A stretch of DNA of 64,000 nucleotides. Source: Empedobacter brevis_A (lineage in GTDB: Bacteria > Bacteroidota > Bacteroidia > Flavobacteriales > Weeksellaceae). Shown here piece by piece: positions 18,216-25,466 of the stretch. Position 1 is the first letter of the stretch; every line of letters begins with the position of its first letter. The translations under genes were made by a program, and so were the position numbers. A model generated the notes under the pieces. That model was not told the origin of the DNA and made no database searches. It was given only the letters and a program-made list of their open reading frames with translations. The stretch is taken from NCBI RefSeq assembly GCF_965118635.1, contig NZ_CBCPHV010000002.1, positions 124,001 through 188,000 on the forward strand, read 5' to 3'.

Positions 18216-19505
18216 ATGAGTACAGTACACGAAAGATTAGCAAAACATATATTAGCAGATGGATATCCAATTGTAATGGATATGGATAAATCTCACGGAT
18301 CTTATGTTGTAGACGAAAACGGAGTTGAATATTTAGATTTATTTTCGATGTTCGCTTCAACAGCAATTGGTTACAATCATCCACATTTAGTCTCAAAAAT
18401 CGATTTTTTAGGTCGAAATGCAGTCAATAAACCTGCCATGTCAGACATTTATACAAAAGATTATGCAGATTTGGTTGATACGTTTGAGCGCGTTGCAATG
18501 CCAAAAGAATTACAATATTTATTCTTTGTTTCTGGCGGAACTTTAGCAGTAGAAAATGCTTTGAAAGCTGCGTTTGATTGGAAAACAAGATTAAATTTTT
18601 CTAAAGGAATAGAACAAGAAGCAGGAGAAGTTATACATTTCAAACAAGCATTTCACGGGCGCTCTGGTTATACTTTATCGTTGACGAACACAAAAGATCC
18701 TCGAAAATATGAATATTTTCCGAAGTTTAATTGGCCTCGAATAGATAATCCAAAAATCGAATATCCTGTTACAGAAGAAAATCTTTCTAAAACAATAGAA
18801 CATGAAAAACAAGCTATAGAACAGATTGAGAAGGTACTTTCTGATCGTAAAAATAAAATAGCTTGTATTATTATTGAGCCAATTCAGGGAGAAGGAGGAG
18901 ATAATTTTTTCCGTAAAGAATTCTTTAAAAAATTGAGAGAAATTTGTGATAAAGAAGAAATTCTCCTAATTTTTGATGAAGTACAAACAGGAATGGGAAT
19001 GACAGGAAAAATGTGGGCTTTTCAGCATTATGATGTAATTCCAGATATCATCTCTTTTGGAAAGAAAACGCAAGTTTGTGGAATTTTAGCCAATAAAGAA
19101 AAGATGGATCAAATTCCGAACAATGTTTTCAAAGAATCAAGCCGAATCAATTCAACTTTCGGTGGAAATTATATTGATATGTTGCGTTTTAAATTAATTT
19201 TAGAAGTTATCGAACAAGAAAATTTGGTAGAAAATGCAGCTGAAAAAGGTAAATATATCATCAATAAATTGAATGAGATTGCAAAAGAAACAAAGAAAAT
19301 AAATTCAGTTCGAGGTTTAGGATTATTTATCGCATTCGATTTTGTTTCGGACAAAGATCGTGCTGAATTTATCAAAACTTGTTTCGAGAGTCATCTAATT
19401 ATATTGCCATGTGGAGAAAATTCGGTTCGAATGCGACCGCATCTCAATATTTCGTTGGAAGATGCAGACAAAGCGATAGAAATTATTAAATTAGCGTTAA
19501 AATAA
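18216..19505 (+). CDS. lat: L-lysine 6-transaminase
   Basis: A 429-residue class III PLP-dependent aminotransferase. It moves the epsilon-amino group of lysine to 2-oxoglutarate, giving aminoadipate semialdehyde. Family marks are FVSGGTLAVENALKAAFDW, QAFHGRSGYTLSLTNT, IIEPIQGEGGD, FDEVQTGMGMTGKMWAFQ and FGKKTQVCG with the PLP lysine at about 283-284. The FGKKTQ motif and GRSGYTLSLTN distinguish lysine epsilon-aminotransferases from ornithine or GABA enzymes. It forms an operon with the ALDH7 gene upstream and ends at a terminator. Confidence 0.93.
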   Translation: MSTVHERLAKHILADGYPIVMDMDKSHGSYVVDENGVEYLDLFSMFASTAIGYNHPHLVSKIDFLGRNAVNKPAMSDIYTKDYADLVDTFERVAMPKELQYLFFVSGGTLAVENALKAAFDWKTRLNFSKGIEQEAGEVIHFKQAFHGRSGYTLSLTNTKDPRKYEYFPKFNWPRIDNPKIEYPVTEENLSKTIEHEKQAIEQIEKVLSDRKNKIACIIIEPIQGEGGDNFFRKEFFKKLREICDKEEILLIFDEVQTGMGMTGKMWAFQHYDVIPDIISFGKKTQVCGILANKEKMDQIPNNVFKESSRINSTFGGNYIDMLRFKLILEVIEQENLVENAAEKGKYIINKLNEIAKETKKINSVRGLGLFIAFDFVSDKDRAEFIKTCFESHLIILPCGENSVRMRPHLNISLEDADKAIEIIKLALK

Positions 19506-19512
19506 CAAAATG

Positions 19513-19540
19513 AAAGCAACCAATTAAGGTTGCTTTTTTT
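19513..19540 (+). terminator. Intrinsic terminator after lat
   Basis: AAAGCAACC (19513-19521) pairs with GGTTGCTTT (19528-19536), followed by a T-run. Confidence 0.85.
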
Positions 19541-19564
19541 AATTTTGAATAATAAAATAAAATT

Positions 19565-20344
19565 ATGATAGATTCTTTTTTCTTCGATTTTGATGGAACA
19601 TTGCAAGGGTTTGAAAACCATGAAATAAGTGATTCAACAATTGAAGCGTTGAAGTTATTGAAACAGAAAAACAAAAAAATATATATCGCAACAGGACGAA
19701 ATATGGTCGATATGCCAGAACATATTTTTGAATATGGTTTTAATGGTTATATTAATAACAATGGCGGAATGTGCTCAGACGAAAATCGTCAATCATTTTT
19801 TGTAGATTATATCAATCAAGACGATATAGAAGCTTTGTTGCAATATGATGCCGAAAATCCTTTTTCGTTTTCGTATATGACGAAAGAAGCGTTTAGTATA
19901 AATAGAATTAATGAAAAAGTTGAAAAATCGTTTGCTTATTTTGGTATGAAAGTTCCAGAAGTTGTAGATCCTAGAACATTACCGAAAGATAATATTATGC
20001 AGATGAATTTTTTTGTGGATCAAGAGAAAGAAGATTATTTGATGAAAAACGTTTTGACAAATAGTGTTGGAACGAGATGGATAGAATATTTTGCTGATAT
20101 TAATCCCAAAAATATTAGTAAAATGAGAGGAATAGAACGAATGGCTGAACGTCATCAATTAGATTTATCTAAAACAATGGCTTTTGGCGATGGCGGCAAC
20201 GATATTAGTATGTTGAAAGGTTGTACAATTGGTGTTGCAATGGGCGATGCAAAAGACAATGTTAGAGAAATTGCAGATTATGTGACAACTTCTGCCGATG
20301 ACAATGGAATTTGGAATGCTTTGAAACATTACGAGATTATTTAG
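19565..20344 (+). CDS. Cof-type HAD-IIB family phosphatase
   Basis: A 259-residue cytoplasmic HAD-superfamily hydrolase. Motif I is FFDFDGTL near residue 8, motif II the T in IYIATGRN, and motifs III/IV the segment FGDGGNDISMLKGC followed by IGVAMGDAKDNVREIADYV. This Cof/IIB pattern is found in phosphatases acting on sugar phosphates, FMN or pyridoxal phosphate; the substrate here is unknown. It has its own terminator and no operon partner. Confidence 0.92.
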   Translation: MIDSFFFDFDGTLQGFENHEISDSTIEALKLLKQKNKKIYIATGRNMVDMPEHIFEYGFNGYINNNGGMCSDENRQSFFVDYINQDDIEALLQYDAENPFSFSYMTKEAFSINRINEKVEKSFAYFGMKVPEVVDPRTLPKDNIMQMNFFVDQEKEDYLMKNVLTNSVGTRWIEYFADINPKNISKMRGIERMAERHQLDLSKTMAFGDGGNDISMLKGCTIGVAMGDAKDNVREIADYVTTSADDNGIWNALKHYEII

Positions 20345-20370
20345 GCAATATAACTTTTTATAAAGATTGA

Positions 20371-20397
20371 AAATCCAACAGAAATTGGATTTTTTCC
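20371..20397 (+). terminator. Intrinsic terminator after HAD phosphatase gene
   Basis: AAATCCAA (20371-20378) pairs with TTGGATTT (20385-20392), followed by T's. Confidence 0.75.
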
Positions 20398-20525
20398 TTC
20401 TTAATAAGAATAGATAATTAATCAATAAAAGAAATATAACATAATTTTTGAATAAATAAGTGCTTGAGAAAGAAAGTTTATAAAATTCTATATGAATAAA
20501 TAACGCTCAATTCACTAAAATTTAT

Positions 20526-20533
20526 TATCTTTG
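20526..20533 (+). promoter_or_regulatory. -7 promoter box of the cold-shock gene pair
   Basis: TATCTTTG matches TAnnTTTG exactly. It is the only perfect match I see in the 403-base gap 20345-20747 and would start a transcript near 20540. Confidence 0.55.
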
Positions 20534-20539
20534 CCTCAT

Positions 20540-20747
20540 ACTTGAGAAGATATATTATCTTACATAGTTTACAATTGTATTCTTTATTTTACTTTTTTTA
20601 ATTCACTAATTGACTTTGTCAATATAATTTTAACTTCTGTTTTCTAAAATATATACTTGTAAGTTTTTACTCTGTGAAATATATTTAGATAATCAATCCA
20701 TATTTTCTTAGGTTTCTAATAATTATAAAAAAACTATAAAAAAATTT
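20540..20747 (+). promoter_or_regulatory. Predicted long 5' leader of the cold-shock-domain mRNA
   Basis: If transcription starts from the box at 20526-20533, about 208 bases precede the first ATG. The leader is U-rich and holds two small hairpins: AAGATA-TAT-TATCTT at 20547-20561 and ATTGAC-TTT-GTCAAT at 20609-20623. Long structured leaders are known for cold-shock mRNAs such as E. coli cspA, where they sense temperature. No gene lies in the gap; the bases before the promoter box (20398-20525) show nothing I recognise. Confidence 0.45.
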
Positions 20748-21179
20748 ATGGCAGATTCTACATCTAAAAAAGAAAATAGCAAAAAGAAAGCATTAAAAAA
20801 ATTAGAAAAATTAAACAAAAGAGAAAGCAGAAAAGATAACAACAACAAAGGAAAATCATTAGAAGAAATGATTGTTTATGTTGATGTTTTAGGGAATTTT
20901 ACAGATGTACCTCCTCATTTGCAAGACAAAGAAGCTGATTTGCTGAACAATAGAAGATTAGAATCTGATAATAGAGATGTTTTTATAGAAGGTACAGTTG
21001 ATGTATATAACGAATCAAAAGGTTTTGGTTTTATAAAAGTGCCTAATTCTAACGATAAAGTATTCTTTCATTTCAAAGAATCAAAAGAATTACTAAAAGT
21101 TGGAGACAGAATTCAGTTTAAGAAAGAAATGACTGAAAAAGGATTCAGAGCAATTCAAATTTCGAAAAAAATAAATTAA
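20748..21179 (+). CDS. Cold-shock-domain protein with lysine-rich N-terminus
   Basis: The 143 residues have two parts. The first 40 or so are lysine- and asparagine-rich (KKKALKKLEKLNKRESRK), likely disordered and RNA-binding. The C-terminal 65 form a cold-shock domain with RNP1-like KGFGFIKV and RNP2-like VFFHF. It starts 208 bases after a predicted promoter and is followed after 14 bases by a classical small cold-shock protein, so they are probably co-transcribed. The likely role is binding RNA and melting its structure. The central segment LGNFTDVPPHLQDKEAD is common to this flavobacterial family; its function is unknown. Confidence 0.85.
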   Translation: MADSTSKKENSKKKALKKLEKLNKRESRKDNNNKGKSLEEMIVYVDVLGNFTDVPPHLQDKEADLLNNRRLESDNRDVFIEGTVDVYNESKGFGFIKVPNSNDKVFFHFKESKELLKVGDRIQFKKEMTEKGFRAIQISKKIN

Positions 21180-21193
21180 TTAAATAAATAAGT

Positions 21194-21385
21194 ATGCAAG
21201 AAGGAACAGTAAAATTCTTCAACGAATCAAAAGGTTTTGGTTTTATCTCTAACGCAAATGGAGGGGAAGATGTTTTTGTACATGTTTCTGGATTAGTTGA
21301 CAAAGTAAATGAGAATGATCAAGTTACTTTTGATATTGAAAAAGGAAAAAAAGGCTTAATCGCTGTTAATGTAAAAAGAAAATAA
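21194..21385 (+). CDS. Cold shock protein, CspA family
   Basis: A 63-residue single cold-shock domain of the usual length. RNP1 is KGFGFISN and RNP2 is DVFVHVSG. Such proteins bind single-stranded RNA and act as RNA chaperones in the cytoplasm. It shares the string NESKGFGFI with the preceding gene, suggesting a related pair. A terminator with a 14-bp stem follows. Confidence 0.95.
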   Translation: MQEGTVKFFNESKGFGFISNANGGEDVFVHVSGLVDKVNENDQVTFDIEKGKKGLIAVNVKRK

Positions 21386-21415
21386 TTTATAATATAAATT
21401 GATTCTTATAGATTA

Positions 21416-21449
21416 AAAAAGTCCTTATTTTTATAATAAGGACTTTTTG
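21416..21449 (+). terminator. Intrinsic terminator after cold-shock pair
   Basis: AAAAAGTCCTTATT (21416-21429) pairs perfectly with AATAAGGACTTTTT (21435-21448). Confidence 0.85.
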
Positions 21450-21520
21450 TTTTACAAAATAGTGTGGTAACAATCAAATAAATATAAGAAGGATCTATTT
21501 TCTAACCGAAAATAACTTTT

Positions 21521-21528
21521 TATTTTTG
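21521..21528 (+). promoter_or_regulatory. -7 promoter box abutting the truC start codon
   Basis: TATTTTTG, an exact TAnnTTTG match, ends only 4 bases before the ATG at 21533. The predicted transcript start falls at or within a few bases of the start codon. Confidence 0.65.
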
Positions 21529-21532
21529 CCAA

Positions 21533-22228
21533 ATGTTAGAAATTCTTTACCAAGATGAGCAACTTATTGCAATTAATAAACCAAGTGGTTTATTGGTTCA
21601 TAAATCCTTTTATGCGAGAGATGCCAAAGTTTTTGCAATTCAAGAATTGAGAAATCAAATAGGAGGGCAGCATGTTTATCCTATTCATCGTTTAGATCGA
21701 AAAACTTCAGGAGTTTTACTTTTTGCTTTAGATAAAGAAAGTCTAAAAATAATGAATGATCGTTTTGCAACCCGCGAAGTGGAAAAGAAATATTTGGCAA
21801 TTTTGCGAGGATGGTCACCAGAAGAAATGACGATTGATTATCCTTTGACAAATGATGATGGTGTAAAACAAAATGCAATTACTTATTTTCATCGTTTACA
21901 AACTTCGGAAATTGATTTAGAATATAACAAACATCCTACTTCACGTTATTGTTTGGTGGAAGCTGTTCCAGAAACTGGGCGAATGCATCAACTACGAAAA
22001 CATTTCAAACATATTTTTCATCCAATTTTAGGAAGTCGTCCACATGGTTGTAACAAACAAAATAAATTGTGGTTAGAAAATTTTGGATTAAAAGGAATGA
22101 TGTTGCATGCTCATCAATTAGTTTTTAATCATCCGATCACAAATGAGGAAATTATACTGAATGCAAGTGTTAATGAGGAATTCTTAAAAGTAGCAACTAT
22201 TTTAAATTTCGACTTGAAAAAATATTGA
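21533..22228 (+). CDS. truC: tRNA pseudouridine synthase C-like
   Basis: A 231-residue pseudouridine synthase of the RluA superfamily. The N-terminus (MLEILYQDEQLIAINKPSGLLVH) and HRLDRKTSGVLLF, with the catalytic Asp of the HRLDxxTSG motif, align with E. coli TruC, which modifies U65 of tRNA. Further matches are TTRY/TSRYCLVEAVPETGRMHQLRKH and GLKGMMLHAHQL. The short length without an S4 domain fits TruC rather than RluC or RluD. The mRNA may be leaderless, judging by the promoter box just before the ATG. Confidence 0.88.
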   Translation: MLEILYQDEQLIAINKPSGLLVHKSFYARDAKVFAIQELRNQIGGQHVYPIHRLDRKTSGVLLFALDKESLKIMNDRFATREVEKKYLAILRGWSPEEMTIDYPLTNDDGVKQNAITYFHRLQTSEIDLEYNKHPTSRYCLVEAVPETGRMHQLRKHFKHIFHPILGSRPHGCNKQNKLWLENFGLKGMMLHAHQLVFNHPITNEEIILNASVNEEFLKVATILNFDLKKY

Positions 22229-22298
22229 TAGTAGTTGTGTTAAATACTTGAAATTGAGGATAAGATTTCGTAAAATTGCAAGACCAAAAAACTTGCTT

Positions 22299-22892
22299 AT
22301 GAAAAACTATTTTTACTCTTTTTTCACTTTATTTCTTTTGTTAAATTGTTCTGAAAAAAAGCTAGAAGTTGAAAAACTTTCTATTGAAGATTTAAAAAAA
22401 ACAGAAGAATATGCAAATGCTTCTCCTGAAAAACTGAAATTATTTTCTGAATTGAACGCTTTTCAAAGAGATTTGCAAAATAAACAAATCCAAAAAATTC
22501 CAGATTATTTAGATTGTCCAAAACGAATTGAAGAATTGGATTTGAATACTAAAAATACAATGATTCGTACAGATATTGAGGCAAATTCATTTCGCTTATC
22601 GACAAATTTGGTTACAGATAATTTTGATTTGATTTACAATGAATTGGATTTAAACATTATTAATGAAGCGATAAAATCTATTTCAGAAACGGATTTGTTA
22701 GCAAATGATAATGCTTCAACAAATGTGAAAGTTGGTGAATGTGATTATCATACTTCGATTTCCATGAAAAATAACGAAGTGAAATTTGATATTAAATCTG
22801 TGGAACAAAATCCTGAATGTAAAAAAGATCAGAAATGGAAATTTGTCTCGAATGGAGAAATTTTAGTTCTAGATCATCGTAAAATATTATAA
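22299..22892 (+). CDS. Hypothetical lipoprotein
   Basis: I chose the ATG at 22299 because it gives a lipoprotein signal: MKNYFYSFFTLFLLLNC, with lipobox LLNC and acylated Cys at residue 17. The upstream in-frame start at 22248 would bury it. The 197-residue product has a helical middle (SIEDLKKTEEY) and three later cysteines that could pair. I recognise no domain. The upstream TAAAATTG is one base off the -7 consensus. The stop codon overlaps a strong bidirectional terminator. Confidence 0.65.
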   Translation: MKNYFYSFFTLFLLLNCSEKKLEVEKLSIEDLKKTEEYANASPEKLKLFSELNAFQRDLQNKQIQKIPDYLDCPKRIEELDLNTKNTMIRTDIEANSFRLSTNLVTDNFDLIYNELDLNIINEAIKSISETDLLANDNASTNVKVGECDYHTSISMKNNEVKFDIKSVEQNPECKKDQKWKFVSNGEILVLDHRKIL

Positions 22893-22933
22893 TAACAAAA
22901 AAGAAGTTCAATTTTGAACTTCTTTTTTGTTAT
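22892..22933. terminator. Bidirectional terminator, 19-bp perfect stem
   Basis: Arms at 22892-22910 and 22915-22933 are perfect complements (AAAAAAGAAGTTCA and its complement), loop ATTT. It separates the lipoprotein gene from the convergent ZIP gene. Confidence 0.85.
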
Positions 22934-22936
22934 CTT

Positions 22937-23638
22937 TTAATGTGAGTGCATTGAAACTGTGAGATAAGCAAGAACGAAACCAATCAAAATAGAACCGAAC
23001 TTTTTTAAATTAAATTTGTGTCCTTCATTACTTTCAAATAGAATAACGGTTGAAATATGTAAAAATATTCCTGAAACAATTGCACTCATTTCCAAAGAAT
23101 AATTAGAAATAAGCGTATGTTTTCCTAAGAAATATCCCATTGGAGCAGCTAAAGCAAACAGCGCCATAAAAAGAAATCGCTTTGCATTGGATTCTGTATG
23201 CTGACATAATGCACTAAACAAAATCATCGAAACGGGAATATTATGCACAAAAATTGCCCACATAAAATTGTGAGATTCTGCATTTGCAACTGGAATTCCT
23301 TCTATAATTGAATGCAAAAACAATCCTCCAAAAATTCCAAATGGAAATTGCTCTTGCTGATGCAAATGAATATGTCCATGTTCAACACCTTTACTAATAG
23401 TTTCTAAAATATATTGAACAATAACGCCTAATAATACAAATAATCCAATAGAATGATGACTATGATTTTCAGTAGGATGTCCATAAACTTGTGGCAGAAT
23501 TTCTAAAACTGTCATAGCTAAGAAATATGCTCCACTAAAAGTTAATAGTAGTTTAGAATTGTGCTTATTTTTGAGTAAAATTCGAGAGAAAAGTACACCA
23601 ATTAAAACACTAGAGATTAAGATTAAACTTTCTATCAT
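22937..23638 (-). CDS. ZIP family metal transporter
   Basis: A 233-residue membrane protein of the ZIP family, which brings Zn2+ or other divalent metals into the cytoplasm. The two metal-site helices are visible as LHSIIEGIPVA and VHNIPVSMI, and a histidine-rich loop (HGHIHLH) lies between membrane segments. It is the last gene of a three-gene minus-strand operon with a Fur-family regulator and a methyltransferase. Its ATG overlaps the methyltransferase stop (ATGA). This arrangement and the operator at 24756-24778 point to zinc-controlled expression. Confidence 0.9.
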   Translation of the reverse strand: MIESLILISSVLIGVLFSRILLKNKHNSKLLLTFSGAYFLAMTVLEILPQVYGHPTENHSHHSIGLFVLLGVIVQYILETISKGVEHGHIHLHQQEQFPFGIFGGLFLHSIIEGIPVANAESHNFMWAIFVHNIPVSMILFSALCQHTESNAKRFLFMALFALAAPMGYFLGKHTLISNYSLEMSAIVSGIFLHISTVILFESNEGHKFNLKKFGSILIGFVLAYLTVSMHSH

Positions 23639-24363
23639 TTATTTAAAACTAAAATTAATCGATCTGAAGATTTTTCATCAAAAGCATCAAGATTATAATT
23701 CCCAAATACTTTATCTAAGATAAAACCTTCCGTTTCGTATATTTTCTTGAAATCATTAAAGTAAATTAAGCGTACAAATTCTTCGAAATGAAAATCTTCG
23801 CCTTTATCTGTGAAATCAATTTCTTTTTTTATAAAACCATTTTCAATAGATTTTGTAATCTTGAATAATATTCCATCAATCAATTTTTCTTCATAAGGAA
23901 TCATTGTGGCAACAGTTTTTTCAGCATTCAAATAATCAAAAACAAAAATTCCATTCGATTTTATTTGCTCTTTTACAGCTTCAAAAACTTTAAAATTATC
24001 TTCGTATTCTTCGAAATATCCAAAACTTGTAAATAGATTGAAAACTGCATCAAACTCGTTTGGATGATAAACTTCGCGCATATCATGTTTTTCGAATTTC
24101 AAGGTTTCATTCTCAAATTGCTTCGCATATTTTATACTTTCTTCCGATAAATCGATTCCTAAAACATCAAAACCTAATTTGTTTAATGTGATAGAATGTC
24201 GACCTTTTCCGCAAGCTAAATCTAAGATTTTTGCATGTTTTGGGAGATGTAAATAATCTGTAATTTTCTTGATGAAATCTTCCGCTTCTGTTAAGCTTCT
24301 ATTTTTGTATAAGATATGATAATATGGTGAATTAAACCATTTTACGAACCATTGTAAATCCAT
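23635..24363 (-). CDS. Class I SAM-dependent methyltransferase
   Basis: A 242-residue Rossmann-type methyltransferase. Motif I is ILDLACGKGRHS near residue 41, followed by GFDVLGIDLSEESI and the motif FDAVFNLFTSFGYF. The substrate is unknown. I chose the ATG at 24363 (MDLQWFVKWFNSPYYHILY), which starts 5 bases after the Fur-type gene stops; a longer frame from 24417 would overlap that gene by about 50 bases. It is translationally coupled to the ZIP gene by a 4-base overlap. Why a methyltransferase sits in a metal operon is unclear. Confidence 0.85.
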   Translation of the reverse strand: MDLQWFVKWFNSPYYHILYKNRSLTEAEDFIKKITDYLHLPKHAKILDLACGKGRHSITLNKLGFDVLGIDLSEESIKYAKQFENETLKFEKHDMREVYHPNEFDAVFNLFTSFGYFEEYEDNFKVFEAVKEQIKSNGIFVFDYLNAEKTVATMIPYEEKLIDGILFKITKSIENGFIKKEIDFTDKGEDFHFEEFVRLIYFNDFKKIYETEGFILDKVFGNYNLDAFDEKSSDRLILVLNK

Positions 24364-24368
24364 TGTTG

Positions 24369-24752
24369 TTAGTTGTTTTTGCAGTTTCGACAAATTCCTG
24401 TGATAACACAATTGCAATCTTGCATTAAAAATCCTTCTGGTAAATTTATTTTTATTTCTTCGTTCAAGCAGATTAGCTTATTGCAACTTTTGCACCGAAA
24501 ATGAAAATGATCGTGATGATGTTGTTTATGTTCACAATGCGTTTTGCACATCGCAAAATAATTTACTCCATCATCTCCTACAATTTTATGCATTATTCCA
24601 TCTTTACAAAAATTATTCAGAATACGATAAATCGTAGCTCTATCCATTTTCCCATGTAATTCCGCCTCGATTTGTTCCTGATTTAATGCCGTAGAACACG
24701 AATCGAACAAATCTAAAACCGCTTGTTTTGTTGGAGTATTTCGCCTTTTCAT
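24369..24752 (-). CDS. Fur-family transcriptional regulator, probably Zur-like
   Basis: A 127-residue Fur-family repressor: a winged helix (ALNQEQIEAELHGKMDRATIYRILNNF), the YxxL/HxH hinge-like region rich in His (HKQHHHDHFHFRC) and two CxxC pairs (CKSC and CRNC) for a structural zinc. Family members sense Fe, Zn, Mn or peroxide. Co-transcription with a ZIP transporter makes a zinc-sensing Zur role the best guess. A 9-5-9 inverted repeat ends 3 bases upstream of its start codon, suggesting autoregulation. Confidence 0.88.
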   Translation of the reverse strand: MKRRNTPTKQAVLDLFDSCSTALNQEQIEAELHGKMDRATIYRILNNFCKDGIMHKIVGDDGVNYFAMCKTHCEHKQHHHDHFHFRCKSCNKLICLNEEIKINLPEGFLMQDCNCVITGICRNCKNN

Positions 24753-24755
24753 TTC

Positions 24756-24778
24756 TTAATGCAAATATGTTGCAATAA
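24756..24778 (-). promoter_or_regulatory. Probable Zur/Fur-family operator
   Basis: TTAATGCAA-ATATG-TTGCAATAA is an inverted repeat with 9-bp arms, one mismatch and a 5-base spacer. It sits 3 to 26 bases upstream of the Fur-family start, overlapping where the promoter must be (a one-mismatch -7 box CATATTTG lies inside it on the minus strand). Confidence 0.7.
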
Positions 24779-24967
24779 TACAAAGAATCTTTTTATAAAA
24801 AAAATCCATTCACATTTGAATTTCTTATTGTTTTAAATAATATGTTGCTAAAGAATTTTAATCAGATCAGCCTAAATAATTTCATTTTCAAAAAAACTTT
24901 TTAATTATAGTTCTCAATTTCCATATTTATTCTATATTGAAATTTGAATAAAATAAGATCTATTTAT

Positions 24968-25423
24968 ATGAATAAAGAAATTTTTAAAAATATTTTGACA
25001 ACCCAAATTCCAATTGCATGGATTGCTGGTGTTCGTCTTGAATCTTGGGAAGAAAATAAAGTTTCGACAAGAGTAAAATATGGTTTTCTTAATCAAAATC
25101 CGTTCAAAAGTATGTTTTGGGCAGTACAAGGAATGGCAGCAGAGTTTTCTTCTGGGTTGATGGCAAATGCCAAAGTAACAAAATCTGGAGAAGATATTTC
25201 TATGCTAGTTTTGGGAATGCAATCTAAGTATTTGAAAAAAGCTGTTGGTAAAATTGTATTTACATGCGAAGATGGAGAAAAAATAGATGCAGCAATAAAA
25301 GAAGCAATTGAAACAAAAAAAGGAATTTCGCTAAATGTGACAAGTAGAGGAGTTGATGAAGAAGGTGATATTGTTTCTGAATTTCAATTTACTTGGACTT
25401 TCAAATTAAGAGATAAAAAGTAA
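24968..25423 (+). CDS. DUF4442 (hotdog-fold) protein
   Basis: A 151-residue protein matching the DUF4442 hotdog-fold family: an N-terminal helix, IAWIAGVRLESWEENKVSTRV, FKSMFWAVQGMAAEFSSGLM and a long C-terminal sheet. Hotdog-fold relatives are acyl-CoA thioesterases, but activity has not been shown for this family and I see no clear catalytic residues. I prefer the ATG at 24968 to the upstream TTG at 24944. It is convergent with the MocR-type gene. Confidence 0.75.
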   Translation: MNKEIFKNILTTQIPIAWIAGVRLESWEENKVSTRVKYGFLNQNPFKSMFWAVQGMAAEFSSGLMANAKVTKSGEDISMLVLGMQSKYLKKAVGKIVFTCEDGEKIDAAIKEAIETKKGISLNVTSRGVDEEGDIVSEFQFTWTFKLRDKK

Positions 25424-25437
25424 ATCCTATTTGATAT

Positions 25438-25466
25438 AAAAGCTGAAATTTATTCAGCTTTTTTTG
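25438..25466. terminator. Terminator between DUF4442 and MocR-type genes
   Basis: AAAAGCTGAA (25438-25447) pairs with TTCAGCTTTT (25453-25462), followed by T's. The convergent gene's stop codon lies in the loop. Confidence 0.75.

Noticed and set aside
22248..22298. Longer start of the lipoprotein at 22248
   Set aside because: It adds a basic stretch (MKLRIRFRKIARPKN) before a good lipoprotein signal and would remove lipidation; the ATG at 22299 is preferred.
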